Shown piece after piece: positions 14,422 through 26,187 of a stretch of 64,000 nucleotides of DNA (position 1 is its first letter; every line of letters starts with the position of its first letter). The notes beneath the pieces were generated by a model. It made no database searches and was not told the DNA's origin. It worked only from the letters and a program-made list of their open reading frames with translations. Source of the DNA: Variovorax sp. IB41 (lineage in GTDB: Bacteria > Pseudomonadota > Gammaproteobacteria > Burkholderiales > Burkholderiaceae_C); assembly GCF_016405905.1 (NCBI RefSeq), contig NZ_JAEFCB010000001.1, positions 496,001-560,000 on the forward strand, written 5' to 3'. Both the position numbers and the translations under genes were made by a program.

Positions 14422-15771
14422 TCATTGCTTTTGAAACGGACCCCAGTCCGGTTCCCTGATGTCTCCCGCCTGTCCCGCCAGTCGTGCCTTTATTTTTCCG
14501 TCGAGCGTGGTCGTCATGAGCGCTTCGCGGTCCTGAAGGCGCGTTGCATAGACGATCAGCTTGCTATTGGGGGCAAAACTCGGGCTCTCGTCGGCGGTGG
14601 TGTCGGTGATGGACGCAACTTTGCCGGTCGCCAACTCCATCACCTGGAGTTTGAAGGCAGTGTCCACGCGCGCGATGTAGGCCAACCACCGGCCATCGCC
14701 GCTGACGGACGGAGAAATGTTGTAGGTGCCGCTCGTGGTAACCCGTGTCGGGTTGCCGCCGCTGGCATTCATCTTGTAGATCTGGGGCGTGCCCGCGCGG
14801 TCGCTCACGAAATAGATGGTGCGGCCGTCGGCCGAGTACGCGGGCTCGGTGTCGATGCTCGTGCTCTGGGTCAGCCGGCGCGGTTCGCCGCCGCTGGCCG
14901 GCACCGTGTAGAGCTGCGAGCCGCCGTCGCGGGTGAGCGTGACGGCCAGCGTGTTGCCGTCCGGTGCCCAGGCCGGCGCGCTGTTGGAGCCCCTGAAGTT
15001 CGCCAGCAGGCGGCGCTGTCCGCTGGTCACGTTGTGCACGTAGACAACGGGCTTGCGCGACTCGAAGGACACGTAGGCCAGTTGCTGGCCGCTGGACGAC
15101 CAGGTCGGCGAGATGATCGGCTCGGGGCTCGCGAGCGCGGCCTGCGCGTTCTCGCCGTCGGCATCGGCCACCCACAGCGTGTTGCGGTTGCCGCCCTTGG
15201 TGACGTAGGCGATGCGGGTCGAGAAGATGCCCTTCTCGCCGGTCAGCTTTTCATAGACGAAGTCGGCGATGCGGTGCGACGCGAGACGCAGGTCGCCCTG
15301 CGGCACGGTGTAGCTCTGGCCGCCCAGATCCTGACCCTTCGCGACGTCCCAGAGACGGAACTTCACATCGAAGCGGCCGTCGGCCAGCCGGGTGACGCTG
15401 CCCACCACCATCGAGCCGGCGGTGCGCTGGCGCCACAGCGACAGGTCGGGGCGCGAAGCCTCGTCCAGTGCCTGGCCCGAGGCATCGACGCCGCGGAACT
15501 GGCCGCTGCGTTCCAGGTCGGCCTGGACGATGTCGGAGATCTTCTGGGATGAGCCATCCTGGCCCTTGAAGGGCACGAACGCGACCGGCAGGCCCCCTTC
15601 GACGGCGGCAGGCTTCGCAGCGCTTGCGCCGTCTTGCGGGCGCGCACTGCTGCTGCGATCGGGCACCGCCGCTTCATCGGGCTTGGTGTTCGATGCGCAA
15701 CCGGCGATCAAGGCCACGATGACCAGCGAATAAATCGTGCGTTTCAATGTTTCGAACCTCTGGGGATGCAT
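14422..15771 (-). CDS. Chimeric TolB paralogue with a Pal-type lipoprotein leader
   Basis: A 449-residue protein. The first about 45 residues copy the Pal leader (RTIYSLVIVALIAGC with a lipobox, then a low-complexity linker). From PVAFVPFKGQDG onward it is a full TolB: the N-terminal domain and a six-bladed propeller, closely similar to the next gene. It should therefore be anchored by lipid instead of free in the periplasm, and it lacks the first residues of mature TolB that bind TolA. The Pal ATG position is changed to ACA; translation starts at the TTG at 15747 (lipid Cys17) or the ATG at 15771 (Cys25). It lies between tolB and pal, 10 and 24 bases from them. A tandem duplication from inside tolB to inside pal would make this in one step. 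Confidence 0.85.
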   Translation of the reverse strand: MHPQRFETLKRTIYSLVIVALIAGCASNTKPDEAAVPDRSSSARPQDGASAAKPAAVEGGLPVAFVPFKGQDGSSQKISDIVQADLERSGQFRGVDASGQALDEASRPDLSLWRQRTAGSMVVGSVTRLADGRFDVKFRLWDVAKGQDLGGQSYTVPQGDLRLASHRIADFVYEKLTGEKGIFSTRIAYVTKGGNRNTLWVADADGENAQAALASPEPIISPTWSSSGQQLAYVSFESRKPVVYVHNVTSGQRRLLANFRGSNSAPAWAPDGNTLAVTLTRDGGSQLYTVPASGGEPRRLTQSTSIDTEPAYSADGRTIYFVSDRAGTPQIYKMNASGGNPTRVTTSGTYNISPSVSGDGRWLAYIARVDTAFKLQVMELATGKVASITDTTADESPSFAPNSKLIVYATRLQDREALMTTTLDGKIKARLAGQAGDIREPDWGPFQKQ

Positions 15772-15781
15772 CTGGTTCTGG

Positions 15782-17098
15782 TCATTGCTTGCGGAACGGT
15801 CCCCAGTCGGGTTCTCTGATGTCGCCGGCCTGCCCCGCCAGGCGCGCCTTGATCTTTCCGTCGAGCGTGGTCGTCATGAGCGCTTCGCGGCCTTGCAGGT
15901 GCGTTGCGTAGACGATCAGCTTGCTGTTCGGCGCGAAGCTCGGGCTCTCGTCGGCGCTGGTGTCGGTGATCGAAGCCACATTGCCGGTCGCCAACTCCAT
16001 CACCTGGAGCTTGAAGGCGCCGCCCACGCGGGAGATGTAGGCCAGCCAGCGGCCATCGCCGCTGATGGCAGGAGAGATGTTGTAGCTGCCGCTGAAGGTC
16101 ACCCGTGCCGGATTGCCGCCGCTCGCGCCCATCTTGTAGATCTGGGGCGCGCCGCCGCGGTCGCTCACGAAGTAGATGGTGCCGCCATCGGCCGAATACA
16201 CCGGCTCGGTGTCGATGCTCGCGCTCTGCGTGAGCCGGCGCGGCTCGCCGCCGGCCGCGGGGATCGTGAAGAGCTGCGAGCCGCCATCGCGGCTGAGCGT
16301 GACGGCGAGCGAACCGCCATCGGGCGACCAGGCCGGCGCGCTGTTGGAGCCCTTGAAGTCGGCCACCTTTCGGCGCTGTCCGCTGGACACGTTGTGCACG
16401 TACACCACGGGCTTGCGCGATTCGAAAGACACATAGGCCAGTTGCTGTCCATCGGCCGACCAGCGCGGCGAGATGATGGGCTCGGAACTGGCGAGCGCGG
16501 CCTGCGCGTTCTCGCCGTCGGCATCGGCCACCCACAGCGCATAGCGGGCGCCGCCCTTGGTGACGTAGGCGATGCGGGTCGAGAAGATGCCTTTTTCGCC
16601 GGTCAGCTTTTCATAGACGAAGTCGGCGATGCGGTGCGCCACGAGGCGAAGGTCGCCCTGTGGCACGGTGTAGTTCTGGAAGCCCAGTTCCTGCCCCTTC
16701 ACCACGTCCCAGAGGCGGAACTTCACATCGAAGCGGCCGTCGGCCAGCCGGGTGATGCTGCCGCCGACCAGCGAGTCGGCAGTGCGCTGGCGCCACACCG
16801 ACCAGTCGGGGCGCGAGGCATCGTCGATCGCCTGGCCCGAGGCATCGACGCCGCGGAACTGGCCGCTTCGCTCGAGGTCGGCCTGGATGATGTCGGAGAT
16901 CTTCTGCGGCGCGGCGTCCTGGCCCCTGAAGGGCACGAGCGCGATCGGCAATTGCGTCAGCCCGACGCCCGACACCTCGACCCGGAACTGGGCCAGCGCA
17001 GGAAGCAAGGGGGTGGCAGCAAGGGCCGCAATGAGCGTGCGGCGTGCAAATAGCGATGAAGAAGGAGTTGGAGTAGGTGTTGTCAACGGCTTGTTCAT
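15782..17098 (-). CDS. tolB: Tol-Pal system beta-propeller protein TolB
   Basis: A periplasmic protein of 438 residues, normal for TolB. The ATG at 17098 is followed by a signal peptide with two arginines (FARRTLIAALAATPLLPALA). The mature N-terminus FRVEVSGVGLTQLPIALVPF is the segment known in E. coli to bind TolA. The TolB N-terminal domain follows, then propeller repeats with S.DG.P.. and P.WSPDG motifs. tolQ, tolR and tolA are not next to it; the gene upstream is the divergent msbA. It heads the tolB, chimeric tolB, pal, ybgF, tcdA operon. Confidence 0.95.
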   Translation of the reverse strand: MNKPLTTPTPTPSSSLFARRTLIAALAATPLLPALAQFRVEVSGVGLTQLPIALVPFRGQDAAPQKISDIIQADLERSGQFRGVDASGQAIDDASRPDWSVWRQRTADSLVGGSITRLADGRFDVKFRLWDVVKGQELGFQNYTVPQGDLRLVAHRIADFVYEKLTGEKGIFSTRIAYVTKGGARYALWVADADGENAQAALASSEPIISPRWSADGQQLAYVSFESRKPVVYVHNVSSGQRRKVADFKGSNSAPAWSPDGGSLAVTLSRDGGSQLFTIPAAGGEPRRLTQSASIDTEPVYSADGGTIYFVSDRGGAPQIYKMGASGGNPARVTFSGSYNISPAISGDGRWLAYISRVGGAFKLQVMELATGNVASITDTSADESPSFAPNSKLIVYATHLQGREALMTTTLDGKIKARLAGQAGDIREPDWGPFRKQ

Positions 17099-17261
17099 GC
17101 GGTTCGGAGAGGTTTTCGGACAAAAAGTTTCGGTCCGACGCAACGGGCCACATGTTACACACTGGCCCGGCGGCCCCGTCACAAAACGTTTATCCATCGG
17201 TGCGGTCCTACACGACTCCTGCGAAAAGCCATCCCCGGGGCGACCCGTAGAATCCGCCGCC

Positions 17262-19046
17262 ATGCAAGCATCCCCTGGCAGCGAGAACGCGCGCCCTCCC
17301 CTGATGCGCCGTCTGGCGCGCCTCATGACCTGGTTCGGCAGCTCGCGCAAATGGTGGGCCGTGGGCCTGTCCGGGGCCATGCTGGCGGCGATCACCGAGC
17401 CGCTGATGGCCGCCCTTCTGAAGCCTTTGCTCGACCGCGGCTTCACCCGCGGCGAGATGCCGCTGTGGTTCGTGCCCGCCGCCGTGCTCATGCTGTTCGC
17501 GGTTCGCGGCATCGCGCAATTCATCTCTCAATATGCGCTCTCGCGTATTGCCAACGAAGGCATGCAGAAGCTGCGCCGGGTGCTGTTCGAGCGCCTGCTC
17601 GGCGCCGAACTCGCCCTCTTCACGCGCCAATCGGCGAGCGCCCTTTCGAACACCGTGGTGTACGAGGTGCAGACCGGGGCGATGCTGCTGGTGCAGGCGC
17701 TGCTCGGGCTCTCGCGCGACGGCTTCACGCTGATCGCGCTGCTGGGCTACCTGGTCTACCTGAACTGGAAGCTGACGCTGATCGTCGCCTTCCTGGTGCC
17801 CAGCATCTCGTGGATCATGAAGGTGTTCTCCAAGCGCCTCTACAAGCTCACGCAGCAGGGCCAGCAGGCGACCGACGAACTGGCCTACGTGGTCGAGGAA
17901 AACGTGCTCGCCCACCGCGTCGTGCGCCTGCACGGCGCCGAAGAGGCGCAGGAGCGCCGCTTCGAGCAGCTGAGCCAGCGCCTGAACCGGCTGGCCGTGA
18001 AATCCACCATCGCCCAGGCCGCGACCACGCCGCTCACGCAGATGATGGCTTCGCTCGCGCTGTCGATCGTGGTGATGATCGCCCTCTGGCAGAGCGGCAA
18101 GCAGGGCTTCACCGTGGGCGGATTCGTCGCCTACATCACGGCCATGCTGATGCTCATTGCGCCGATCCGGCGCCTGGCCGAAGTGGCCGGGCCGATCACG
18201 CGCGGCCTGGCCGCGCTCGAGCGCGGCCTGATCCTGGTCGACGAGGTCGCGCCCGAATCGCAGGGCAGCTTCGAGATGGGGCACGCCGATGGCCATATCG
18301 AGCTGCGCAACGTGCAGGTCAGCTACCGCGGCGACGACGAACAGCGCGCGCTCGACGGCGTGAGCCTGACCATCCAGCCCGGCCAGGTGGTGGCCTTCGT
18401 CGGGCCCTCGGGCTCCGGCAAGACCACGCTGGTCAACCTGCTGCCGCGCTTCGTGCAGCCCAGCGGCGGGCAGGTGCTGCTCGACGGACACGACACCAGC
18501 GAATGGCAATTGAAGAGCCTGCGCGCGCAGTTTGCGATGGTGAGCCAGGACGTGGTCATGCTCAACGACACGCTGGCCGCCAACGTGGCGCTGGGCTCGG
18601 AGATCGACCGCGAGCGCGTCAACGAATGCCTGGTCGCCGCCAACCTGAGTGCCCACGTCGAGAACCTGCCACAGGGCATGGACACGGTGCTGGGCCACAA
18701 CGCCACGCAGCTGTCGGGCGGCCAGCGCCAGCGGCTAGCCATTGCGCGCGCGCTCTACAAGAATGCGCCCGTGCTGCTGCTCGACGAAGCCACCTCCGCG
18801 CTCGACACCGAATCGGAACGGCTGGTGCAGGACGCCCTGCAGCGCCTGATGCAGAACCGCACCACGCTGATCGTGGCCCACCGGCTCTCGACCATCCAGC
18901 ATGCGGACCGCATCATCGTGATGGAGCAAGGCCGCATCGCCGAGCAAGGCAGCCACGCGCAGCTGATGGCGCTGGACGGGCTCTATGCACGCCTGCAGAC
19001 GCTGGCGGTGCGCAGCGCCACGCCGGGACAAGACCCGACGCTCTGA
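17262..19046 (+). CDS. msbA: Lipid A export ATP-binding/permease protein MsbA
   Basis: A 594-residue half-transporter, homodimeric in the inner membrane, that flips lipid A core to the outer leaflet. Residues about 30-320 form the six-helix ABC exporter membrane domain. The nucleotide domain has Walker A GPSGSGKTT (about residue 383), the [14 protein letters not shown] signature (about 485) and Walker B LLLDEATSALD (about 505). No clear ribosome site precedes the ATG at 17262; a TAGAAT hexamer ends only 8 bases upstream, so a very short leader is possible. It is divergent from tolB and ends 9 bases from the convergent rng. Confidence 0.92.
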   Translation: MQASPGSENARPPLMRRLARLMTWFGSSRKWWAVGLSGAMLAAITEPLMAALLKPLLDRGFTRGEMPLWFVPAAVLMLFAVRGIAQFISQYALSRIANEGMQKLRRVLFERLLGAELALFTRQSASALSNTVVYEVQTGAMLLVQALLGLSRDGFTLIALLGYLVYLNWKLTLIVAFLVPSISWIMKVFSKRLYKLTQQGQQATDELAYVVEENVLAHRVVRLHGAEEAQERRFEQLSQRLNRLAVKSTIAQAATTPLTQMMASLALSIVVMIALWQSGKQGFTVGGFVAYITAMLMLIAPIRRLAEVAGPITRGLAALERGLILVDEVAPESQGSFEMGHADGHIELRNVQVSYRGDDEQRALDGVSLTIQPGQVVAFVGPSGSGKTTLVNLLPRFVQPSGGQVLLDGHDTSEWQLKSLRAQFAMVSQDVVMLNDTLAANVALGSEIDRERVNECLVAANLSAHVENLPQGMDTVLGHNATQLSGGQRQRLAIARALYKNAPVLLLDEATSALDTESERLVQDALQRLMQNRTTLIVAHRLSTIQHADRIIVMEQGRIAEQGSHAQLMALDGLYARLQTLAVRSATPGQDPTL

Positions 19047-19055
19047 GCCGCTCGC

Positions 19056-20582
<1,527 letters not shown>

Positions 20583-20589
20583 GGAATTC

Positions 20590-21198
20590 TTAAGTATTGA
20601 AACCGGCGCTGCGAAGCAGCTGCGCGGTCTCGAACATCGGGAGTCCCATGATGCCCGAATAGGACCCGCTGATGTGCTCGATGAAGGCCGCCGCGGCGCC
20701 CTGGATCGCATAGGCGCCGGCCTTGCCGAGCGGCTCGCCGCCGGCGGCATAGCCGGCGATTTGCTTCTTCGTGATCGCGGCGAAACGCACGCGCGACACG
20801 CTGAGCGCCGCATGGCGGCGGCGGCCGTGCTGCAGCGCGACGGCGGTCAGCACGCGGTGGGTGCTGCCGGACAGGAGCGCGAGCATGCGCTCGGCATCGC
20901 GCGCGTCCTCCGGCTTGCCGAGGATCGTGCGGCCGAGCGCGACCGTGGTGTCGGCGCAGAGCACGGGCGCATCGGCCAGGCCCAGGCGCTTGCGCCGCGC
21001 GACGGCGGCATCGAGCTTGAGGGCGGTCACGCGTTGCACATACGCCGTCGGCGATTCATTGGGCAGCACGACTTCGAGCGACTCGGCGTCTTCTTCGGGC
21101 GTGGCCAGCAGCAGTTCATGGTGCACGCCGAGCTGGCCGAGCAGTTGGGCGCGGCGCGGGCTTTGCGACGCGAGGTAGATGAAGTCGGGCAAGTTCAA
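20590..21198 (-). CDS. maf: Maf-family nucleotide pyrophosphatase
   Basis: A house-cleaning enzyme of about 202 residues that hydrolyses non-canonical or excess nucleoside triphosphates to monophosphates. It has the family motifs [17 protein letters not shown] near the start and [17 protein letters not shown] in the middle, plus [27 protein letters not shown] near the end. No ATG fits the N-terminus. I use the TTG at 21198 (preceded by GGAG); a GTG at 21222 is the alternative. It precedes rng, an order common in proteobacteria. Confidence 0.85.
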   Translation of the reverse strand: MNLPDFIYLASQSPRRAQLLGQLGVHHELLLATPEEDAESLEVVLPNESPTAYVQRVTALKLDAAVARRKRLGLADAPVLCADTTVALGRTILGKPEDARDAERMLALLSGSTHRVLTAVALQHGRRRHAALSVSRVRFAAITKKQIAGYAAGGEPLGKAGAYAIQGAAAAFIEHISGSYSGIMGLPMFETAQLLRSAGFNT

Positions 21199-21304
21199 GG
21201 CTCCGTGAGATGCCAGACCCACGCATGCGGCGAGCGCGCAAGTCCGAACAGAAAGTGAAGGACGCGTCGGCGGACGATAGGCATGGCCGCACCGGGCGAG
21301 CGCG

Positions 21305-21772
21305 TCATTCCCGGTGGTACGGATGGCCCGCGTTGACCGACCACGCCCGGTACAGCTGCTCGACCAGCAGCACCCGCGCCATCGCATGCGGCAGGGTCAA
21401 GTCCGAGAGGCGGATGCGTTCGTGCGCCGCGGCCTTGAAGGCGGGATCGAGGCCGTCGGGGCCGCCGATGACCAGGGCCACGTCGTCGCCCTCGCCCTGC
21501 CAGGCCTGCAGGCGCGCCGCGAGCGCCTTGGTGGTGAGCGCGGTGCCGCGCTCATCGAGCGCCACGATGCGCATGCCGCGGGCGATGGCGCCCTCGATGC
21601 GTTCGCGTTCGGCGGCGTAGAGCGTCTCCAATGACTTGGAGCCGCGGGGTTCGGTCTTGACGGCACGCAGCTCGAGCTTGAGCTCGGGCGGGAAGCGCTT
21701 GGCGTAGTCGTCCCAGGCAGTCTGCGCCCAGTCGGGCATGCGCTGCCCGACGGCGACCACCAGGAGCTTCAT
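21305..21772 (-). CDS. rlmH: 23S rRNA pseudouridine-1915 N3-methyltransferase RlmH
   Basis: A 155-residue SPOUT-fold methyltransferase that modifies pseudouridine 1915 in helix 69 on assembled 70S ribosomes. The start [20 protein letters not shown] and the knot region ([33 protein letters not shown], ending HPYHRE) are typical, as is the length. It overlaps the rsfS stop by four bases (ATGA), the usual rsfS-rlmH pairing. Confidence 0.95.
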   Translation of the reverse strand: MKLLVVAVGQRMPDWAQTAWDDYAKRFPPELKLELRAVKTEPRGSKSLETLYAAERERIEGAIARGMRIVALDERGTALTTKALAARLQAWQGEGDDVALVIGGPDGLDPAFKAAAHERIRLSDLTLPHAMARVLLVEQLYRAWSVNAGHPYHRE

Positions 21773-22458
21773 GCGCGGCGGGCGGGCGCCTTCTTGGCAG
21801 GCGCCTTCTTTGCCGCGGGCTTGGCCGCAGTCTTCTTTGCGACGGGCTTGCCGATGATCTTGACCGGCGTGCGCGCGGTGGCCGAGGTCTTGCGGGCGGG
21901 TGCCTTCTTCGCGGCGGTCTTTCGTGCGGGCGAGCGACGGGCCTTCTCTTCACGGGCTTCCTGCTCGGCGGCCTTGACGGCTGTCTTGGCGGCGCTCGCG
22001 CGGCGCAGCGAAGGCTCCTTGGCGGCCGGCTTTTTCTTCTTGTCGCCCGCGTCTTCGGTGCTCGACGAGGTGCTGGCGGCGGGCTTGGCGCCGCCGAGCT
22101 TGGCGCGCACCGGCTTGTCGCCCCAGATCTCTTCGAGGTGGTAGTACTGGCGGATGGCCGGCTGCATGATGTGCGCCACGGCCGCGCCGCAGTCCACGAT
22201 GATCCACTCGCCGTTGTCCTCGCCCTCAATGCGCGGCTTGCCGAAGCCGGCCTCGCGCACCGCGTCGCGCACGCTGGCGGCGAGCGCCTTGGTCTGGCGG
22301 TTGGAGGTGCCCGAGGCGACGATCACGCGCTCGAACAGCGGCGACAAGTGCTCCGTGTCGAATACCTGGATGTCCTGCGCCTTGACGTCTTCGAGACCAT
22401 CGATGATGGCTCGCTGGAGTTTCTGGGTGTCTTTCTTGGCGGCGGCTTCAGTGGTCAT
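21769..22458 (-). CDS. rsfS: Ribosomal silencing factor RsfS with histone-like basic tail
   Basis: RsfS binds ribosomal protein L14 and blocks subunit joining when nutrients are short. Residues 1 to about 120 are the RsfS domain ([50 protein letters not shown]). Unlike the usual 105-120-residue protein, this one has 229 residues; the extra about 105 are rich in Lys, Ala, Pro and Arg, with [13 protein letters not shown] repeats like histone H1 tails. The ATG shares one base with the nadD stop. The tail may bind rRNA or DNA. Confidence 0.92.
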   Translation of the reverse strand: MTTEAAAKKDTQKLQRAIIDGLEDVKAQDIQVFDTEHLSPLFERVIVASGTSNRQTKALAASVRDAVREAGFGKPRIEGEDNGEWIIVDCGAAVAHIMQPAIRQYYHLEEIWGDKPVRAKLGGAKPAASTSSSTEDAGDKKKKPAAKEPSLRRASAAKTAVKAAEQEAREEKARRSPARKTAAKKAPARKTSATARTPVKIIGKPVAKKTAAKPAAKKAPAKKAPARRA

Positions 22459-23087
22459 CAGGCAGAGCGGTAGAGGTGGTGTTGGTCAATATAGCGTGCA
22501 ACCGTGGGCGGAACCAGCGAGGAAATGTCCACGCCCAGTGCAACGCGCCGCCGAATCTCGGTGGCGCTGGTGTCCATGGCAGGCAGTTCTAGCGCCTCGA
22601 AACGCGCGCCAGCCGGGAGGTTGGGCAGCATGTTCGGATCAAAACGGGCAATGCCGCCCGTCGATAGTGCGCGATACGCTACAGAAACGATAGCAATGCC
22701 GAGTATAGCCTGCCAGCCGTGCCAGCTGGGCAGCGCGCCCGCCTGGTCGGCGCCCATGATCAAGACGAGCTGGGCGCCGGGCTGCTCTTTCTGCAACTCG
22801 TGCAGGGTGTCCAGCGTGTAGGTCGGGCCGTCGCGCAACACTTCGCGGCTGTCGATGACGACCTTGCCCTTCAAGCCGCTGAAAGCCAGCCGCGTCATCG
22901 CGAGGCGATCTTCCTTCGGCGTGAGCGTGCGGCTCTTGTGCCATGCCTGCCCTGTCGGAATGACGTGCAGCTCGGCCAGGTCGAGCTGCGCCAATGCGGC
23001 TTCGGCCAGCGCGACGTGCGCGTTGTGCGGCGGATCGAACGCGCCGCCGAAGACGCCGATGCGCGGGGCCGTGCCGGAAGAATTCAC
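22458..23087 (-). CDS. nadD: Nicotinate-nucleotide adenylyltransferase NadD
   Basis: A 209-residue enzyme that makes deamido-NAD from nicotinate mononucleotide and ATP in NAD synthesis. It has the nucleotidyltransferase motif [15 protein letters not shown] near the N-terminus and the second motif [14 protein letters not shown] near the C-terminus. The GTG start at 23087 overlaps the hemF stop (GTGA). The nadD-rsfS-rlmH order is widely conserved. Confidence 0.93.
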   Translation of the reverse strand: MNSSGTAPRIGVFGGAFDPPHNAHVALAEAALAQLDLAELHVIPTGQAWHKSRTLTPKEDRLAMTRLAFSGLKGKVVIDSREVLRDGPTYTLDTLHELQKEQPGAQLVLIMGADQAGALPSWHGWQAILGIAIVSVAYRALSTGGIARFDPNMLPNLPAGARFEALELPAMDTSATEIRRRVALGVDISSLVPPTVARYIDQHHLYRSA

Positions 23088-24001
23088 AACCAGTCGCGCC
23101 TCGGAAGAAAGTCGCTGTAGAGCGCAGCCTCGGGGCTGCCCGGCTCGGGCTGCTGGCGGTAGGCCCAGCTTGCGAGCGGCGGCATCGACAGCAGGATCGA
23201 TTCGGTGCGCCCGCCCGACTGCAGCCCGAAGTGCGTGCCGCGGTCCCACACGAGATTGAACTCGACATAGCGCCCGCGCCGGTAGAGCTGGAATTCGCGC
23301 TCGCGCTCGTCGTAGTGCGTGTGGCGGCGGCGCTCGACCAGCGGCAGGTACGCCGGCAGGAAGGCATCGCCGACCGCGCGGATCAGCGCGAAGCCGTTGT
23401 CGAAACCGCCCTCGGCGAAATCGTCGAAGAAGATGCCGCCGATGCCACGCTGTTCGTTGCGGTGCTTCAAGAAGAAATACTCGTCGCACCAGGTCTTGAA
23501 GCGCGGGTACTTGTCGTCGCCGAAGGGCGCGAGCGCATCGCGGCACGTGGCGTGGAAATGCACCGCGTCTTCCTCGAAGCCGTAGCAGGGCGTCAAGTCC
23601 ATGCCGCCGCCGAACCAGCAGACCGGCTCGCCGCCCTCGGGCAGCGCGGCCAGCATGCGCACGTTCATGTGGACGATCGGCACGTAGGGATTCCGCGGAT
23701 GGAACACCAGCGACACGCCCATCGCCTCGAACGGCGCACCGGCGAGTTCAGGCCGGTTCTGCGTGGCCGAGGGCGGCAGCTTCGGCCCGCGCACCTGCGA
23801 GAACCCGCAGCCCGCGCGCTCGAAGAGCGCCCCGCCTTCGAGGATGCAGGTGAGGCCATTGCCCTGCAACGGCTCGCCCGGCGCTTTGTGCCAGGCATCG
23901 TGCAGGCAGGTGCCGCCGTCGGCCTTCTCGACCGCCGCGATGATCGACTGCTGCAGCCCGCGCAGGTAGCTGCCGACTGCCGCGGGGTTCGTCTGCTGCA
24001 T
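23084..24001 (-). CDS. hemF: Oxygen-dependent coproporphyrinogen III oxidase HemF
   Basis: A 305-residue haem-synthesis enzyme that decarboxylates coproporphyrinogen III to protoporphyrinogen IX using O2. Family signatures are clear: [36 protein letters not shown], the [10 protein letters not shown] segment, and the C-terminal [24 protein letters not shown]. Length is normal. Its start shares one base with the purD stop (TGATG). Confidence 0.96.
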   Translation of the reverse strand: MQQTNPAAVGSYLRGLQQSIIAAVEKADGGTCLHDAWHKAPGEPLQGNGLTCILEGGALFERAGCGFSQVRGPKLPPSATQNRPELAGAPFEAMGVSLVFHPRNPYVPIVHMNVRMLAALPEGGEPVCWFGGGMDLTPCYGFEEDAVHFHATCRDALAPFGDDKYPRFKTWCDEYFFLKHRNEQRGIGGIFFDDFAEGGFDNGFALIRAVGDAFLPAYLPLVERRRHTHYDEREREFQLYRRGRYVEFNLVWDRGTHFGLQSGGRTESILLSMPPLASWAYRQQPEPGSPEAALYSDFLPRRDWL

Positions 24002-25299
24002 CAGGCTTGGGGGGCGTTGCGCGCATGCACGGCGCGGAATCCGATGTCCTTGCGGTATTGCGCGCCGTCGAAGCGCACGCGCGCCGCGACTTCGTAGGCG
24101 CGCTGCTGCGCGAGCTTCACGCTGTCGGCCAGCACGGTCACGCAGAGCACGCGGCCACCGCTGGTCTTCAGGTCACCGTCCTGCATGGTCGTTCCGGCAT
24201 GGAACACCACGGCGTCGGGCGCCTCGGGCGGAATGCCGGTGATGCGGTCGCCCTTGCGCGGCGAGAGCGGGTAGCCGTGCGCCGCCATCACCACGCCGAG
24301 CGCGACGCGCCGGTCCCACTGCAACTCGACCTGGTCGAGCGTGCCGTCGGTGGCGTGCCAGAACACCTCGAACAGGTCGGACTTCAGACGCATCATGATC
24401 GGCTGCGTCTCGGGGTCGCCCATGCGGCAATTGAATTCGAGCGTTTTCGGATGGCCGGACGCATCGATCATCAGACCCGCATAGAGGAAGCCGGTGTAAG
24501 GGATGCCGTCCTTTTCCATGCCGCGAATGGTCGGCAGGATGATCTCGCGCATCGCGCGCGCATGCACCTCGGCCGTGACCACCGGCGCGGGCGAATACGC
24601 GCCCATGCCGCCGGTGTTGGGGCCTTCGTCGCCGTCGAGCAGGCGCTTGTGGTCCTGGCTGGTGGCGAGCGCGGTGACGTTCTTGCCGTCGCACAGCACG
24701 ATGAAGCTGGCTTCTTCGCCTTGCAAAAATTCTTCAATCACCACGCGCGCGCCGCCGTCGTTGTGCGACACGCCGAACTTGTTGTCGACCAGCATGAAGT
24801 CGACGGCTTCGTGCGCTTCCTCGGCCGTCATCGCGACGACCACGCCCTTGCCTGCGGCCAGGCCGTCGGCCTTGACGACGATCGGCGCGCCCTTGGCGTC
24901 GATGTACGCGTGCGCCGCTGCGGCATCGGTGAAGGCCTCGTATTCGGCCGTCGGAATCTTGTGGCGCTTCATGAACGCCTTGGAGAACGCCTTGGAGCTC
25001 TCCAGCTGCGCGGCCGCCTGCGTCGGGCCGAAGATGCGCAGCCCGTGCGCGCGGAATTCGTCCACCACGCCCGCGGCGAGCGGCGCCTCGGGGCCGACCA
25101 CGGTCAGCGAGATCTTTTCCTGGATGGCCCACTCGCGCAGCGCGGCGGGCTCGGTGATGTCGATGCAGTCGTAGCGCTCGTCGCTCACGGTGCCGCCGTT
25201 GCCCGGCGCCACGTACACGCGGCTCACGCGGCTGGCCTGCGCCAGTCGCCATGCCAAGGCGTGTTCACGGCCCCCTCCTCCAATAACCAGTACCTTCAT
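24001..25299 (-). CDS. purD: Phosphoribosylamine-glycine ligase PurD
   Basis: A 432-residue ATP-grasp enzyme for the second step of purine synthesis, which joins glycine to phosphoribosylamine. It starts [20 protein letters not shown], the characteristic N-terminus. The ATP-grasp parts [19 protein letters not shown] and [17 protein letters not shown] are present. It follows yebC by 45 bases. Confidence 0.96.
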   Translation of the reverse strand: MKVLVIGGGGREHALAWRLAQASRVSRVYVAPGNGGTVSDERYDCIDITEPAALREWAIQEKISLTVVGPEAPLAAGVVDEFRAHGLRIFGPTQAAAQLESSKAFSKAFMKRHKIPTAEYEAFTDAAAAHAYIDAKGAPIVVKADGLAAGKGVVVAMTAEEAHEAVDFMLVDNKFGVSHNDGGARVVIEEFLQGEEASFIVLCDGKNVTALATSQDHKRLLDGDEGPNTGGMGAYSPAPVVTAEVHARAMREIILPTIRGMEKDGIPYTGFLYAGLMIDASGHPKTLEFNCRMGDPETQPIMMRLKSDLFEVFWHATDGTLDQVELQWDRRVALGVVMAAHGYPLSPRKGDRITGIPPEAPDAVVFHAGTTMQDGDLKTSGGRVLCVTVLADSVKLAQQRAYEVAARVRFDGAQYRKDIGFRAVHARNAPQA

Positions 25300-25344
25300 T
25301 CGTGGGCCTTCTTCATTCGCTGTGGATCAATGTTCATTCATTCG

Positions 25345-26070
25345 CTATTCGGCGAGCAGTGCGTTGTGGAAGACCGCCTGCACGTCGTCAAGGTCCTCGA
25401 GCACGTCGAGCAGCTTCTGCATCTTCGCGGCGTCTTCGCCAGTCACGTCCACCGTGTTCTCGGCGCGCATGGTGACTTCGGCCACTTCGGGCTTCAGGCC
25501 CGCGGCTTCGAGCGCGTTCTTGACGGCTTCGAATTCGAGGGCGGCGGTGATCACTTCGATGGCGCCGTCGTCGTCGGTGACGACATCTTCGGCGCCCGCT
25601 TCGAGCGCCACTTCCATCACCTTGTCTTCATCGGTGCCGGGGGCGAAGATGATCTGGCCGCAGTGCTTGAACTGGAAGGCCACCGAGCCTTCGGTGCCCA
25701 TGTTGCCGCCGTGCTTGGAGAAGGCGTGGCGCACTTCGGCCACGGTGCGCACGCGGTTGTCGGTCATGGTGTCCACGATGATCGCGGCGCCGCCGATACC
25801 GTACCCCTCGTAACGAATTTCCTCGTAGTTAACGCCTTCGAGGTTGCCCGTGGCCTTGTCGATGTTGCGCTTGACCGTGTCGATCGGCAGGTTGACCGCC
25901 TTGGCTTTTTCGACCGCCAGCCGCAGCCGCGGGTTGGCGCTCAGGTCGCCGCCGCCGGCGCGCGCGGCCACGGTGATTTCACGGATGGCGCGGGTCCAGA
26001 GCTTGCCGCGCTTCTCGTCCTGGCGGCCCTTGCGGTGCTGGATGTTTGCCCATTTGCTGTGTCCGGCCAT
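25345..26070 (-). CDS. yebC: YebC/PmpR-family protein
   Basis: A 241-residue member of the YebC/TACO1 family, beginning [20 protein letters not shown] as usual. Family members have been described as DNA-binding regulators and, more recently, as translation factors helping ribosomes through proline-rich stretches. Conserved [14 protein letters not shown] and [16 protein letters not shown] are present. It is the first gene of a minus-strand run of eight housekeeping genes ending with rng. Confidence 0.93.
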   Translation of the reverse strand: MAGHSKWANIQHRKGRQDEKRGKLWTRAIREITVAARAGGGDLSANPRLRLAVEKAKAVNLPIDTVKRNIDKATGNLEGVNYEEIRYEGYGIGGAAIIVDTMTDNRVRTVAEVRHAFSKHGGNMGTEGSVAFQFKHCGQIIFAPGTDEDKVMEVALEAGAEDVVTDDDGAIEVITAALEFEAVKNALEAAGLKPEVAEVTMRAENTVDVTGEDAAKMQKLLDVLEDLDDVQAVFHNALLAE

Positions 26071-26187
26071 GGCTTTCTATCTCGCTGTCTTGTGTTTTCA
26101 AAGCAAGCTGCGAGTTTACTGTCCGGCGCACACAACGCCCGCCGGCGGCCCCGAATTCGGGCCGGGGCTTTTGGCGATAATCTTTCG

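Noticed and set aside
26150..26161. Palindrome CCCGAATTCGGG between yebC and the methyltransferase gene
   Set aside because: Short and GC-rich; such palindromes are common by chance here and nothing links it to a regulator.
24007..26187. A long open plus-strand extension in front of the methyltransferase
   Set aside because: It is antisense to purD and yebC. Methyltransferase homology starts only after 26188.
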